A stretch of 64,000 nucleotides of DNA from positions 62,001-126,000 of the forward strand of contig DEIB01000056.1 of NCBI GenBank assembly GCA_002352215.1, written 5' to 3'. Of the stretch, positions 7,957-16,738 are shown piece by piece. Made by a program: the position numbers and the translations under genes. Origin of the DNA: Chthonomonas sp. UBA2785. GTDB taxonomy: Bacteria > Armatimonadota > Fimbriimonadia > Fimbriimonadales > Fimbriimonadaceae. Under the pieces are notes generated by a model. It searched no databases and had not been told where the DNA came from. It was given only the letters and a program-made list of their open reading frames with translations. Positions within the stretch are counted from its first letter, which is position 1. Each line of letters opens with the position of its first letter.

Positions 7957-9113
7957 AAATCCTCCATGTCATCCGGTCGGCTGACCCCAAAGAAGGGGGA
8001 CCGATCGAAGGCATTTTGCAGCGCGGCCAGCGGCTGCAAGAACTCGGGCACGAGGTCACGGTGGTGGCGCTGGACGGCCCGAACCCCGCCTATGCCGACG
8101 GCTTTCCCCTCAACTTAGTGAGCCTTGGCCCGGGGCAAGGCATTTATGGGCACTGCGCCGACCTCGCGCCCTGGCTGGTTGCCCACTCGGACGAGTTTGA
8201 TTTCATCAGTGGCCACGGCATTTGGCAGCAAGGCGTGGCGTCGATGGGGTCGGGGCTTAAGAACTCTCGCACCCCCTATGTGGTTTGGACGCACGGGATG
8301 CTGGACCCGTGGTTCGACGAGAACAAGCTCAAGCGCCTCAAGAAGATGATCTACTGGCCGCGCTTCTTGGCGCCGGTGCTGGAACGCGCCCACGCGGTGA
8401 TGTTCACCACCGAGGAAGAGCGCCGCTTGGCCAAGAACCGCTTCCGTCCTTATCGCTTCCGCCAGCAAGTGGTGGCCTACGGCACGCGGGGCATCGTGGG
8501 CGATGCCGATGCCATGCGGGCAGCGTTCTTGCAAGAGTTTCCGGAATTGCAAGGCAAGCGGGTGCTCTTGTTCCTTAGCCGGGTCCATCCCAAGAAAGGG
8601 TGTGACCTGCTGGTGCGGGCATTCGGCGAGGTTTATGGTCAGAACCCCGACGTGATGCTAGTGGTTGCCGGCCCGGACCAAGTGAATTGGATCGAAACCC
8701 TGCGGAGTGAAGCTCAGGCGGCGGGCGTGGCCGATCGCATTGTGTGGCCGGGAATGCTGAAGGGTGAACGCAAATGGGGGGCCTTCGCGGCCGCCGAGGC
8801 CTTCGTTTTGCCCAGCCACCAAGAGAACTTTGGCATTGTGGTGGCCGAAGCCTTGTCTGCCGGTAAGCCCACGCTGATTAGCGACAAGGTCAATATTTGG
8901 CGCGAAGTCATCGCGGCGAAAGCGGGCGTTGTGGCGCCCGATACGCAAGCGGGAGCCACCCAACTTCTGCGCGACTGGGAAAGCCTGGGAGCGGAAGGAC
9001 GCGAGGCCATGAGCCAGCAAGCGCGGCCGTGCTTCGAGGAGCACTTTAGCGTCGAAGGTTCTGTTCGGGATTTCTTAGCGGTGGCCGAAGCCGCTATCAA
9101 GGCGAAGAAGTAA
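7953..9113 (+). CDS. Glycosyltransferase family 4 (GT-B)
   Basis: 386 aa. It starts MKILHVIRSADPKEGGPIEG, a GT4 N-terminal domain with the Gly-Gly-Pro acceptor loop. The C-terminal domain has VLLFLSRVHPKKGCDLLVRAF and FVLPSHQENFGIVVAEALSAGKPTL, which contains the E-x7-E motif. Its ATG overlaps the stop of the Wzy-like gene, so the two are probably translationally coupled. Likely substrate is the lipid-linked repeat unit of the exopolysaccharide; sugar specificity is unknown. Its 3' end overlaps the convergent CgeB-like gene by 17 nt. Confidence 0.9.
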   Translation: MKILHVIRSADPKEGGPIEGILQRGQRLQELGHEVTVVALDGPNPAYADGFPLNLVSLGPGQGIYGHCADLAPWLVAHSDEFDFISGHGIWQQGVASMGSGLKNSRTPYVVWTHGMLDPWFDENKLKRLKKMIYWPRFLAPVLERAHAVMFTTEEERRLAKNRFRPYRFRQQVVAYGTRGIVGDADAMRAAFLQEFPELQGKRVLLFLSRVHPKKGCDLLVRAFGEVYGQNPDVMLVVAGPDQVNWIETLRSEAQAAGVADRIVWPGMLKGERKWGAFAAAEAFVLPSHQENFGIVVAEALSAGKPTLISDKVNIWREVIAAKAGVVAPDTQAGATQLLRDWESLGAEGREAMSQQARPCFEEHFSVEGSVRDFLAVAEAAIKAKK

Positions 9114-10170
9114 ACGAACGCCCGAAATCGGCATCGATCTGCGCCATGATCCGGGTTAATCGCGCGCGGTAACTGTATCCATCTCGCACACAGCGTTCGT
9201 GTCCGGCGCGGGCGATCGCCGCGCGTTCATCTTCATGCGCCAAGTAGTAACGGGCCTTGTCGACGAGTTCTTCGTCCGAATCAAAGTAAGCGGCTTCCTT
9301 GCCTTCGGCGAACAAGGCTTCGTGCTCGTCGGACCGCTCGGCCAGCATGAATACGCCGCAAGCCGGGATCTCGACAGATCGCGTGGTTTGGGTGTCTTGA
9401 TTGATGTGGCGGAGGAATCCTAGCTGAATCTTGGAGCCACAGATGGCCTTCGCGTAATCGTCACCCCACACCCGCTCGAAGGAGTACCGGAAGTTCTCGT
9501 GCTGGCGGCAACCCTGCCAGGCCCCAATGACCAGGCCATTGAGTCCGGCTTCGCCGAGGCGGTAGATGGAGATTTCGCGCTGCCATTCGTGCTCGCCCAC
9601 AAAGCTGAGGTCTGCGCCAAATCGTCGTTGCTCTTCGGCCGTCAGGGTCATCGGGCGGTGGGTGCCCATGTGATAGCAGTTGTCCATAAAGTACGTCCGC
9701 TTCACGCCCCGAAACTCGTAGAAAGGCACTTCGAACGACTTGTTGGTAATCATCACATCATAGGCCGGGAGCGCCTGGGTGAAGACTCGCGTCTGGTTGT
9801 GCGGCATGGTCATGGCGTCCAGGACGAGCCCCACCACCAGTAAATCGGGGCGGATCCGCTTCGCTTCTTCCAAAGTTTCGCGGGCAATGAGAATGCCCTT
9901 ATCCACCCAGAGGATGTCGTACGGGTCCTGCCGGACGGCCTTCAAGACTTGAGCCTGGAAATCGGGGACCAAACCGGGCACCCGCTTGGTGCGCCCCTGG
10001 CGATGCAGAAATTGGGTGATGTCGTACGCACGTCGCACTAAGGAAGAGGCTCCCTCGGGGGGTGATGTGCTTACGTTGCGGACTTGATGGCCGAGAGATT
10101 CAAGCACATTCCGGCGTTGGCGACTGGTCGAACCGACCGCGTCGGGGCCAACGTAGAGAATGTTTGCCAT
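9097..10170 (-). CDS. CgeB-like glycosyltransferase
   Basis: 357 aa from the ATG at 10170; the upstream extension to 10350 reads through the divergent promoter region and was rejected. The N-terminus MANILYVGPDAVGSTSRQRR is a GT-B domain. The C-terminal part (TTRSVEIPACGVFMLAERSDEHEALF..., then Y-x2-H-E-D-E-R-A-A-I-A) matches the Glyco_trans_1_2 module of the CgeB/spore-maturation family. It is encoded opposite to its neighbours within the polysaccharide locus. TAGACT ends 7 nt before the ATG and there is no Shine-Dalgarno sequence, so the mRNA may be leaderless. Confidence 0.8.
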   Translation of the reverse strand: MANILYVGPDAVGSTSRQRRNVLESLGHQVRNVSTSPPEGASSLVRRAYDITQFLHRQGRTKRVPGLVPDFQAQVLKAVRQDPYDILWVDKGILIARETLEEAKRIRPDLLVVGLVLDAMTMPHNQTRVFTQALPAYDVMITNKSFEVPFYEFRGVKRTYFMDNCYHMGTHRPMTLTAEEQRRFGADLSFVGEHEWQREISIYRLGEAGLNGLVIGAWQGCRQHENFRYSFERVWGDDYAKAICGSKIQLGFLRHINQDTQTTRSVEIPACGVFMLAERSDEHEALFAEGKEAAYFDSDEELVDKARYYLAHEDERAAIARAGHERCVRDGYSYRARLTRIMAQIDADFGRSFTSSP

Positions 10171-10177
10171 CAGTTTG

Positions 10178-10183
10178 AGTCTA
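10178..10183 (-). promoter_or_regulatory. Candidate -10 box of leaderless CgeB-like gene
   Basis: Minus-strand TAGACT, seven nucleotides before the ATG at 10170. It supports that start over the longer reading frame. Confidence 0.45.
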
Positions 10184-10273
10184 CCTACCGCAAGACTGAG
10201 GCCAATCTGAGCGCGGACAGATAAACTGGACCGTGCGTTGGCGCGAAGTGGATTTTTCCCGCGGTGAACCGGT

Positions 10274-11683
10274 ATGACGGCGGCTCCCCGGCGGGCGTTC
10301 CGCACGGGCCTACTGGCCAACGGCGTCAGCCAATTCTCACAAATCGTCATTCAACTGGCGCAATTGCCGCTTCTCCGGCATTGGTTCGGCGAAGACTCTA
10401 TGAGCATCTGGAACCAGATGATCGCCATCAACATGGTGCTGAGTCTGCAAGCGCTCAACGTGCAGCAATCCGTTGGGAACGAGATGCTTATGGCCGAAGG
10501 CCGAGGCGACCGCGACCGTACCGTTTCGCTCTACAACTCGGGATGGAACCTGCTGTGGCTGGTCACTGTGCCCTGGCTGCTTGCCCTGCTGGGGGTCGTG
10601 CAGTTTGTGCCGTGGCAATCCTTCGTACAAAGCGACTTGGTGGCCTCCCGCGACCTGGCGATCATGGCCAGTGGCTTGGTCTTGGCGGCGTTCTTTGCCC
10701 AGCACACCGGCATGATGGATGCGGGCTACCGCGCGGGGGACAAATACGCTTACGGCCTGATTGTCATCACCCTTCTCAATATCGTCGAAGTAGCCTGCGG
10801 GCTGGCCATGGCTCACTTCACGCAGTCGGTGGCCATGTACGGCGTGGGTTACGCCCTGGGCAAATTCATCAGCCTGGCTTTCACCTATGTAAATCTGCGC
10901 ATGGTGGTGCCCTGGATTCCTCGCCGGCCGAGTTTTCATTTCAAAGACCTGCCCTGGCCTCTTTTGAAAGAAGGGCTGGGCTATAGCGCGGCCGTGGGAA
11001 GCCAAGTGGTGGCGAACGACGGGACCAAGTCCACCATCACCCAGGCGATGGCGTCGGCCACCATTGCCACGAATTACTCCTCCATGCGGACCCTGGCCCG
11101 GTTTGCGTCGCAGATCTCGCGGGCGTTCTCGAACATCCTGTGGGTGGAACTGGCTCGCATGCTGGGCCGGGGTGAAATCACCGAATCGCGCCTGCTGCAC
11201 CGTAAGGCCAGCCGCATCTCGTTTTGGATCACGCTGCTGGTGACTGGGGCGATGGCGTTGGCGGCCCCGACCGTCTACCGCCTGTGGCTGCAAGGGGAAA
11301 AGCTGCAGTTCCAGCCGGTGGTGTATGCCTTCATTGCGGGCTCCATCGTGCTAAACAGCATCTGGAGCGTGAGCTACATCGTGCCCATGAGCATCAACAA
11401 GGGCTCGCGTCTTGGGGCCATCGTGTTCTCATTCCAGGCATTCATGTTGATCGCGGTGTTTTTGGCCTCGCGGTGGTGGGGGCTGGAAGGGGCCGCAGCG
11501 GCCTGGTTCATCAACGAGCTCATTCTATGCCTTTACGTCACCTCGCGGGCGTTCCGGGTCATCGATGAGTCGCCCATCGAATTCTGGCGGGCACTACTTT
11601 CCCCAAGGGCCTTTTATGAGAGCCTCAAAAATATCAAAAACCGCCGAGGCCCGGGAGCCCCGACGGTTGATGATGCGAGCTAA
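10274..11683 (+). CDS. Polysaccharide flippase, Wzx-like (MOP superfamily)
   Basis: 469 aa with 12-14 predicted membrane helices and no large soluble domain. The N-terminus (FRTGLLANGVSQFSQIVIQLAQLPLLRHWFG) and the regular helix pairs are those of the polysaccharide transporter (PST) branch of the MOP superfamily. These proteins flip lipid-linked repeat units to the periplasmic side before Wzy polymerisation. It is divergent from the CgeB-like gene and convergent with the beta-helix gene, with only 7 nt between stops. No good ribosome site is visible before the ATG. Confidence 0.8.
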   Translation: MTAAPRRAFRTGLLANGVSQFSQIVIQLAQLPLLRHWFGEDSMSIWNQMIAINMVLSLQALNVQQSVGNEMLMAEGRGDRDRTVSLYNSGWNLLWLVTVPWLLALLGVVQFVPWQSFVQSDLVASRDLAIMASGLVLAAFFAQHTGMMDAGYRAGDKYAYGLIVITLLNIVEVACGLAMAHFTQSVAMYGVGYALGKFISLAFTYVNLRMVVPWIPRRPSFHFKDLPWPLLKEGLGYSAAVGSQVVANDGTKSTITQAMASATIATNYSSMRTLARFASQISRAFSNILWVELARMLGRGEITESRLLHRKASRISFWITLLVTGAMALAAPTVYRLWLQGEKLQFQPVVYAFIAGSIVLNSIWSVSYIVPMSINKGSRLGAIVFSFQAFMLIAVFLASRWWGLEGAAAAWFINELILCLYVTSRAFRVIDESPIEFWRALLSPRAFYESLKNIKNRRGPGAPTVDDAS

Positions 11684-11690
11684 GGTCGCT

Positions 11691-13895
11691 TTACCAGCCG
11701 ACGCGCGCGTTAGAGCGCAGAACCGTTGAGTTGTCCGTGCGTCCGGCTTGGTTCGGCGCCACCGGGCTGAACCCGAGTTCGGCGGCCGGCGTCCCGGCGC
11801 GGGGCCGGAAGTCGTTGGCAAAGGCATTCTCGAACATGCTGGCATCTCGCGTGGTCAGCATCCCGGTCACCTGGTTTTCATTCGTGGCCGTCACGGACGG
11901 CGTAATGAGGACCGGGTTATCCCACCAAGACTTGCCCGTCAGCAGGGAGCCGCGTCGGGATTGGAAGGTCACGAAGTTGCGAACCACGTTATTGCGCGGG
12001 ATCATCAGCTCGCTGTCCGGGCGGGCTAGCAGGGCACTCAGGCCCGGGAAGGTGGTTTGCCAAACCGAACTGCTGTAGGGGGCGCGGCTCGCCAACGTTC
12101 GCCAACCGGCCAAGTAGGCCTGGGGATTGGATGACTCGAAGGCGTAGATCAGGAGGCTCGCGTAGCAGTCGGAGGCCACATTGTCCACGATCGTGTTGTT
12201 GTGGCCGCCCAGAACGAAGACACCCACGTCGCAGCTCTTGAAGACATTGCCCTTGATCGTCCAGCCCGAAGAGGCGCCGTCGAGGTAGATGGCCGGGTTG
12301 AAGAAGGCCGAGTCCATGCGGCGGGCGTGGCCCTCGATCACGTTGTATTCCACGCGGGTGCCCCACTCCGTCCAGTCATGGTTGGCATAGATGGCCCCCG
12401 TGTCGGTGGCATCTTGGCCCGTGTTGCGGATCACGTTCTTTTCAATGAGGTGCAAGTTGCCGTCGAACGTGATGGCCGAGTGCGGCAAGTCGCTGACGTA
12501 GTTGTTGCGCGCGACCAGACCCACACCCTTCAAGTGGATGCCCGGGCGCCAGAAGCGCTGCACGCGGCCGGTGCGGCTGATCTCGTTTTGCTCCACAACG
12601 ACGTTGCCAGATCGCAGAGTGGCGCGGTCACCCGCCTCTACGTGGATCCCAGTTCCGCCCACTTCGGTGATGTTGGCGCGGCGCACCACACTATCCGAAC
12701 TCGCGAGCATGCGAACGCCGGCGGCGCCCACATTGGTCACAGTCATGTCTTCGACCGTAATGTTGCGGCTGTCCGTCACGCGGACGCCGTCGTGGCGGCC
12801 CCGCTGGAGCACAAGGCCCTTCACTGTGACGTGCGAGGCATTGTCAATGCTGACGATTCCACCCTGGACCAGGGAAATGGCCACGTTGCGGCGGTTGTCC
12901 GGATTGTTGAGCCACACAAAGATCTTGCGATTGGTGCGATCAATGTAGTACTCGCCCGGGCTATCCAGTTCGTACAACGAATTGACGAAGCGAACGCGCG
13001 AAACGTAGTTGGGGTGGCTTTCCGGGTACTGATTCTCCGGGTGCCGCGAACCGAACGCCTTGTCCGGTCCGGTGAGGTCATAGACCACTTCGCCGGTTTG
13101 CGGATTCCAGGCCGAAACGCGCTCCATGTTCTCGTGGAAGCTGCGCTTGGTGTAGTCACCTACCGTCCACACATCGGGCGTGCCCGACGGGGTGCGGAAA
13201 CCGGTGAGGTTGGCCGTGATGGCGGGGATATCGCGCGTGTTGTTCGGGCTAATGCCGGTGACGGCCGCGCCCGTGCCGGTGTTCGGCCACTGGGCGAGGT
13301 TCATGCGCTCGTTGCCTTCAAAGACCTCGGGGGCTGTCGGTAGCCGGTTGGTGTGATTCTCGTTTTGGGCTTGCCACGCCTCAAGCTGGCCGAGGTTGGG
13401 GAACACGCGCTGGTCCAACAATCCGACGTAGACTCGCTGGCGGGCTTCCGGCGTCAGGACTTCAAGCTCAGTCAGCGAAGGGCGCACCCAACGCGTGACG
13501 CGCTGCGCTCCGTCCAAAATGGCAGTCCCCGTGATCTCCGCGCGGATGATCAACGGTGAGTTTGCGGTGCCACTATCGGCCGACGTGATATCGACTCGAT
13601 CCTCACGGAGGCTGTAAGTGCCTGGTCGCACCACGATCTCGGCTCCATCAGGCGCCAATCGATTGGTTTGACGGAGGTTGCGAATTTCAGCCAGCGCCGA
13701 ATTGATCGTTCGCTTCGGTCCGCTCGCCCCCGTGTAGGTGGCCGACAACCCGTTGTACGAGTCATTGCCAGAAGGGGCAACATAGAAGACAGTACGGGCT
13801 GGGGACATCGCCATCACCCCCGCCAGCACAGTGGAAAGGGCGACCGTTCGAGCCACCGCCCGTGAGATCGTTTCGCCATAGACGCGGTTCGCCAT
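11691..13895 (-). CDS. Secreted right-handed beta-helix (pectate-lyase-like) protein
   Basis: 734 aa. The ATG at 13895 follows AAGGTGGGAAGC, a clear ribosome site; the GTG at 13904 lies within that site. A signal peptide (about residues 1-33, ending near AMSPA) precedes VFYVAPSGNDSYNGLS, the typical opening of parallel beta-helix polysaccharide enzymes. Residues about 345-620 carry tandem parallel-helix repeats (rows such as VTVKGLVLQRGRHDGVRV, ITVEDMTVTNVGAAGVRM, HLIEKNVIRNTG). No PEP-CTERM tail is present. The role is probably binding, epimerising or cleaving the exported polysaccharide; the catalytic residues could not be assigned. Confidence 0.85.
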   Translation of the reverse strand: MANRVYGETISRAVARTVALSTVLAGVMAMSPARTVFYVAPSGNDSYNGLSATYTGASGPKRTINSALAEIRNLRQTNRLAPDGAEIVVRPGTYSLREDRVDITSADSGTANSPLIIRAEITGTAILDGAQRVTRWVRPSLTELEVLTPEARQRVYVGLLDQRVFPNLGQLEAWQAQNENHTNRLPTAPEVFEGNERMNLAQWPNTGTGAAVTGISPNNTRDIPAITANLTGFRTPSGTPDVWTVGDYTKRSFHENMERVSAWNPQTGEVVYDLTGPDKAFGSRHPENQYPESHPNYVSRVRFVNSLYELDSPGEYYIDRTNRKIFVWLNNPDNRRNVAISLVQGGIVSIDNASHVTVKGLVLQRGRHDGVRVTDSRNITVEDMTVTNVGAAGVRMLASSDSVVRRANITEVGGTGIHVEAGDRATLRSGNVVVEQNEISRTGRVQRFWRPGIHLKGVGLVARNNYVSDLPHSAITFDGNLHLIEKNVIRNTGQDATDTGAIYANHDWTEWGTRVEYNVIEGHARRMDSAFFNPAIYLDGASSGWTIKGNVFKSCDVGVFVLGGHNNTIVDNVASDCYASLLIYAFESSNPQAYLAGWRTLASRAPYSSSVWQTTFPGLSALLARPDSELMIPRNNVVRNFVTFQSRRGSLLTGKSWWDNPVLITPSVTATNENQVTGMLTTRDASMFENAFANDFRPRAGTPAAELGFSPVAPNQAGRTDNSTVLRSNARVGW

Positions 13896-14076
13896 GCTTC
13901 CCACCTTCCATATCCTATGACGTGCGGCCCATCGTGGATTTACGGGGAAGTAAGACCTTGCGACGTTTGGACTTCCAAATGCGTCCCTGATGAGGTAGGT
14001 AGACTATGCCGAATATGGGAATGGGATGTTCGTGCCTGCGGCATGACGTGCTTCCCGTGAAAACTGGACGATAAAG

Positions 14077-16152
14077 ATGAGACGAGAACGGCCACTGACT
14101 GCAAGCCTGAGCGACCTGACGTTTCAGGACCTGTTAGGCGTTTTTAAGCGCCAAAAGTGGTGGGTCTTGGGGTTGTTCCTCCTGGGCTTGCTCGCGGCGG
14201 GGTTGTACACCATGAACCAGCGCGCGGGCTACCTCTCGTTCGCGCAAATGCGACTGGAAGGGACCACCCAGGCGACGCGCGCGGTGAACCCGAACAGTGC
14301 GGTGAATCAGATCACCGACCCAGTGGTGGACCTTGACGTTCTCACCCAAATGCAGCTCCTCCAAGGGGCGAAGATTTTCTATCGGGCGCTGGACCAGGCC
14401 GGTCTGCAAGCGCCGCAAACGGCTGCGGACCTCGACAAACTGCCCGAAGTCCGCGTGAACCAGGTCGGTACCACTCAGATCGTCCAACTGAGCGTGGTGG
14501 CCGAGCAGGAACAGCAAGCCGTCCAGTTGACCAACGCTTTCCTTGAGCAGTACCGCCTGTATCGTGAAACCGAACAGCGCGACCGCATCAGCCGCTCCCT
14601 CCAGTTTGTGAATGCGCGACTGGCCGATGAAGCTCGTCTGGTGGCCAAGCTGGAAACGGACCTGTCCACTGCCCGAAGCCAATCCGGCGTGGTGGACCTC
14701 AGCACGGAAGCCGGGGTGCGATCTCAAACCAAGGCGACCGCTGAAAACCGACTGAACGACTTGATTGGCTCGCTGAACGGCGCGCGCAACCGCCTCTCCG
14801 CGCTTCAGCAAGCCGCCCAGGCCGAAGGTGGCACCAACCGCGTGACCACTACGACGACCACAAACATCGAGCAAAAGGAAGCCGAAGAAAAGGAACTCAA
14901 CACGCTGAAGGCGCAACGAGAAGCCCTACTGGTGACCTTCTTTGAAGATGCCCCGCAGATTCGCGCCATTGACGAGCGCATCCGCGAACAAGAGGAGCGC
15001 GTGAACTCGCTGAAGGGCGAATTTGTGCGCCGCGAAGATACGCGCAACCCGAACGTGGACTACTGGAAGCAACAGGTCGCCCTCGCCCAGAGCGAAGTGC
15101 GATCCCTGGAAGCCCAGGTGAGCCAAGCGCAATCGGCCGTGTCTCAGCGAACGTCTTCGCTGGATCAGCTCACGCCGCTGGTCGCCAAGATCAGTGAACT
15201 CGGTCGCCAACTCGGAGAGCGCCAAGAAAGTCTGCGCCGCCTGACCGCGACGCGCGACGAACTGCAACTGCGCAACAACGAACTATCCACCCCGGTGGAA
15301 GTCATCACCTCGGCTCAGCCGGCCCGCAAGATTCGCCCGAACATTCCGGTGAACCTGCTGCTGGGCGCAGTGCTGGGTCTGCTCTTAGGCGCCCTGATCG
15401 CGATCTCCATTGACATCGCGCAGGACAAGGTGAACTCGGCGGACAACGCGACGTTCGTCACCGAGAAGGACGTGCTGGCGCGCATCCCGATTCGCGCCCG
15501 AACGGCGGCTCCGGTCATTTCCGATCCGGCTCGTGCCCGTGCGTTCGAAAATTACCGGCTCTTACGATCAAGTGTCTTGCTCGCAACGGCGGAAGAGAAC
15601 GTGGGTGCCTTTGTGGTGGCCAGTGCCCGACCGAAGGAAGGAAAGTCCGTGGTGGCCTCCAACTTTGCGGTGGCGCTCGCTCTGGAAGGCAAGCGGGTGA
15701 TCCTGGTGGATGCCAACCTGCGCGCACCGTCGCTGCACAAGATGTTCAACCTGAAGGACGAGAAGGGCCTCTCCGAAGCCGCCCTCAACCCGACGATCCT
15801 GGACGAAGTGCTGCAAGAAACGGCGACCCCGGGTCTGCAAGTGTTGACGGCGGGCGAACGAGTCACCAACCCGACCGAACTCCTGGGTTCGGCCAACATG
15901 GGCAAGCTAATCGAAGTGTTGAAGTCGAAGGCCGACTTCTTGGTGTTCGATACGGCGCCGGGCTTCGTCTATGCCGACGCCCAATCGCTCGTCACGCACG
16001 TGCCGACGGTGATCTTTGTCACGGACCTGGTTTCGCCGAGCAAGAGCGACCTGCGCGAATCGGTCGCGATGCTGGACTACGCTCACGCCAACGTCCTCGG
16101 CTTGGTCATCAACAAGGACCGCAGCGCCGGTGCCCGGTTGGCCAAGGGCTAA
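14077..16152 (+). CDS. Wzc/GumC-like chain-length regulator fused to a CpsD-type ATPase
   Basis: 691 aa. A Wzz domain with a first membrane helix (about 25-45), long periplasmic coiled coils (about 150-400) and a second helix (about 425-445) leads into a cytoplasmic P-loop domain. The P-loop reads RPKEGKSV (about 516-523) where BY-kinases usually have PGEGKS, and the Walker A' is ILVDANLRAP (usually D-x-D). The protein ends soon after GLVINKDRS with no C-terminal tyrosine cluster. It probably controls chain length and export with Wzx and Wzy; autokinase activity is doubtful. A strong terminator follows at 16175. Confidence 0.85.
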   Translation: MRRERPLTASLSDLTFQDLLGVFKRQKWWVLGLFLLGLLAAGLYTMNQRAGYLSFAQMRLEGTTQATRAVNPNSAVNQITDPVVDLDVLTQMQLLQGAKIFYRALDQAGLQAPQTAADLDKLPEVRVNQVGTTQIVQLSVVAEQEQQAVQLTNAFLEQYRLYRETEQRDRISRSLQFVNARLADEARLVAKLETDLSTARSQSGVVDLSTEAGVRSQTKATAENRLNDLIGSLNGARNRLSALQQAAQAEGGTNRVTTTTTTNIEQKEAEEKELNTLKAQREALLVTFFEDAPQIRAIDERIREQEERVNSLKGEFVRREDTRNPNVDYWKQQVALAQSEVRSLEAQVSQAQSAVSQRTSSLDQLTPLVAKISELGRQLGERQESLRRLTATRDELQLRNNELSTPVEVITSAQPARKIRPNIPVNLLLGAVLGLLLGALIAISIDIAQDKVNSADNATFVTEKDVLARIPIRARTAAPVISDPARARAFENYRLLRSSVLLATAEENVGAFVVASARPKEGKSVVASNFAVALALEGKRVILVDANLRAPSLHKMFNLKDEKGLSEAALNPTILDEVLQETATPGLQVLTAGERVTNPTELLGSANMGKLIEVLKSKADFLVFDTAPGFVYADAQSLVTHVPTVIFVTDLVSPSKSDLRESVAMLDYAHANVLGLVINKDRSAGARLAKG

Positions 16153-16174
16153 GCACCGGACGGACAAGACCATG

Positions 16175-16217
16175 CATGCCGCTGATACCTCCCGGTATCG
16201 GCGGCATGTTCGTTTTT
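16175..16217 (+). terminator. Intrinsic terminator after the Wzc-like gene
   Basis: Stem 16175-16189 pairs with 16194-16208 (15 pairs including one G-U, loop TCCC), followed by a T-rich tail at 16209-16217. It ends the polysaccharide transcript 23 nt after the stop codon. It also overlaps the region that would encode the N-terminus of a longer GmhB-like reading frame. Confidence 0.8.
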
Positions 16218-16264
16218 CGCACTGTGCCTGTGATGGTCCCCGCTATGGCCGACCGGCGGGCCCG

Positions 16265-16738
16265 TTGCGTCCGGCCGCCTTCCTTGACCGGGATGGCGTG
16301 GTGAATGTGGACTTTGGCTATGTGCGCCATGTCCGCGATTGGCATTGGATTCACGGGGCTCGGGCGGGCATCGAATGGCTGAAGACGCAGGGCTACTGGG
16401 TGATCGTTGTCACGAATCAGTCGGCGATTGCGCGCGGCCTTGCGACGGAGCCGCAGGTGCTGGCCCTGCATGATTGGGTGTTGGCCCATGCCCGGGTGGA
16501 TGCGATCTACCACTGCCGGCATCTCCCCGGCGACCCCTGCCCCGCCCGCAAACCCCAGCCCGGCATGCTGCAAGTGGCGGGCCAGGACTTTGCGATTGAT
16601 TGGGCGCACTCGTTTCTGCTGGGCGACCGAGACACCGACTTGGAAGCGGCCCAAAACGCAAACATCCCCGGCCTGTTGAGCACTGGGGATGATTGGCGAG
16701 CGCAGGTGCGCGATTACGTGAGTCGGCGAACGTCCTGA
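16265..16738 (+). CDS. HAD-IIIA phosphatase, GmhB-like (D-glycero-D-manno-heptose 1,7-bisphosphate phosphatase family)
   Basis: 157 aa from the TTG at 16265. I chose it because an intrinsic terminator occupies 16175-16217, no ATG or GTG in frame lies between, and MRPAAFLDRDGVVN is the usual family start. HAD motifs: D8-x-D10, T50-N51, Lys96, G120-D-R-D123. GmhB proteins bind zinc through C-x-H and C-x-C; here Cys84, His86 and Cys92 are present but the fourth ligand position is Ala94. It removes the C7 phosphate in nucleotide-activated heptose synthesis if orthologous. Its 3' end overlaps the convergent guanylyltransferase gene by 25 nt. An in-frame ATG at 16172 is the alternative start. Confidence 0.75.
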   Translation: MRPAAFLDRDGVVNVDFGYVRHVRDWHWIHGARAGIEWLKTQGYWVIVVTNQSAIARGLATEPQVLALHDWVLAHARVDAIYHCRHLPGDPCPARKPQPGMLQVAGQDFAIDWAHSFLLGDRDTDLEAAQNANIPGLLSTGDDWRAQVRDYVSRRTS

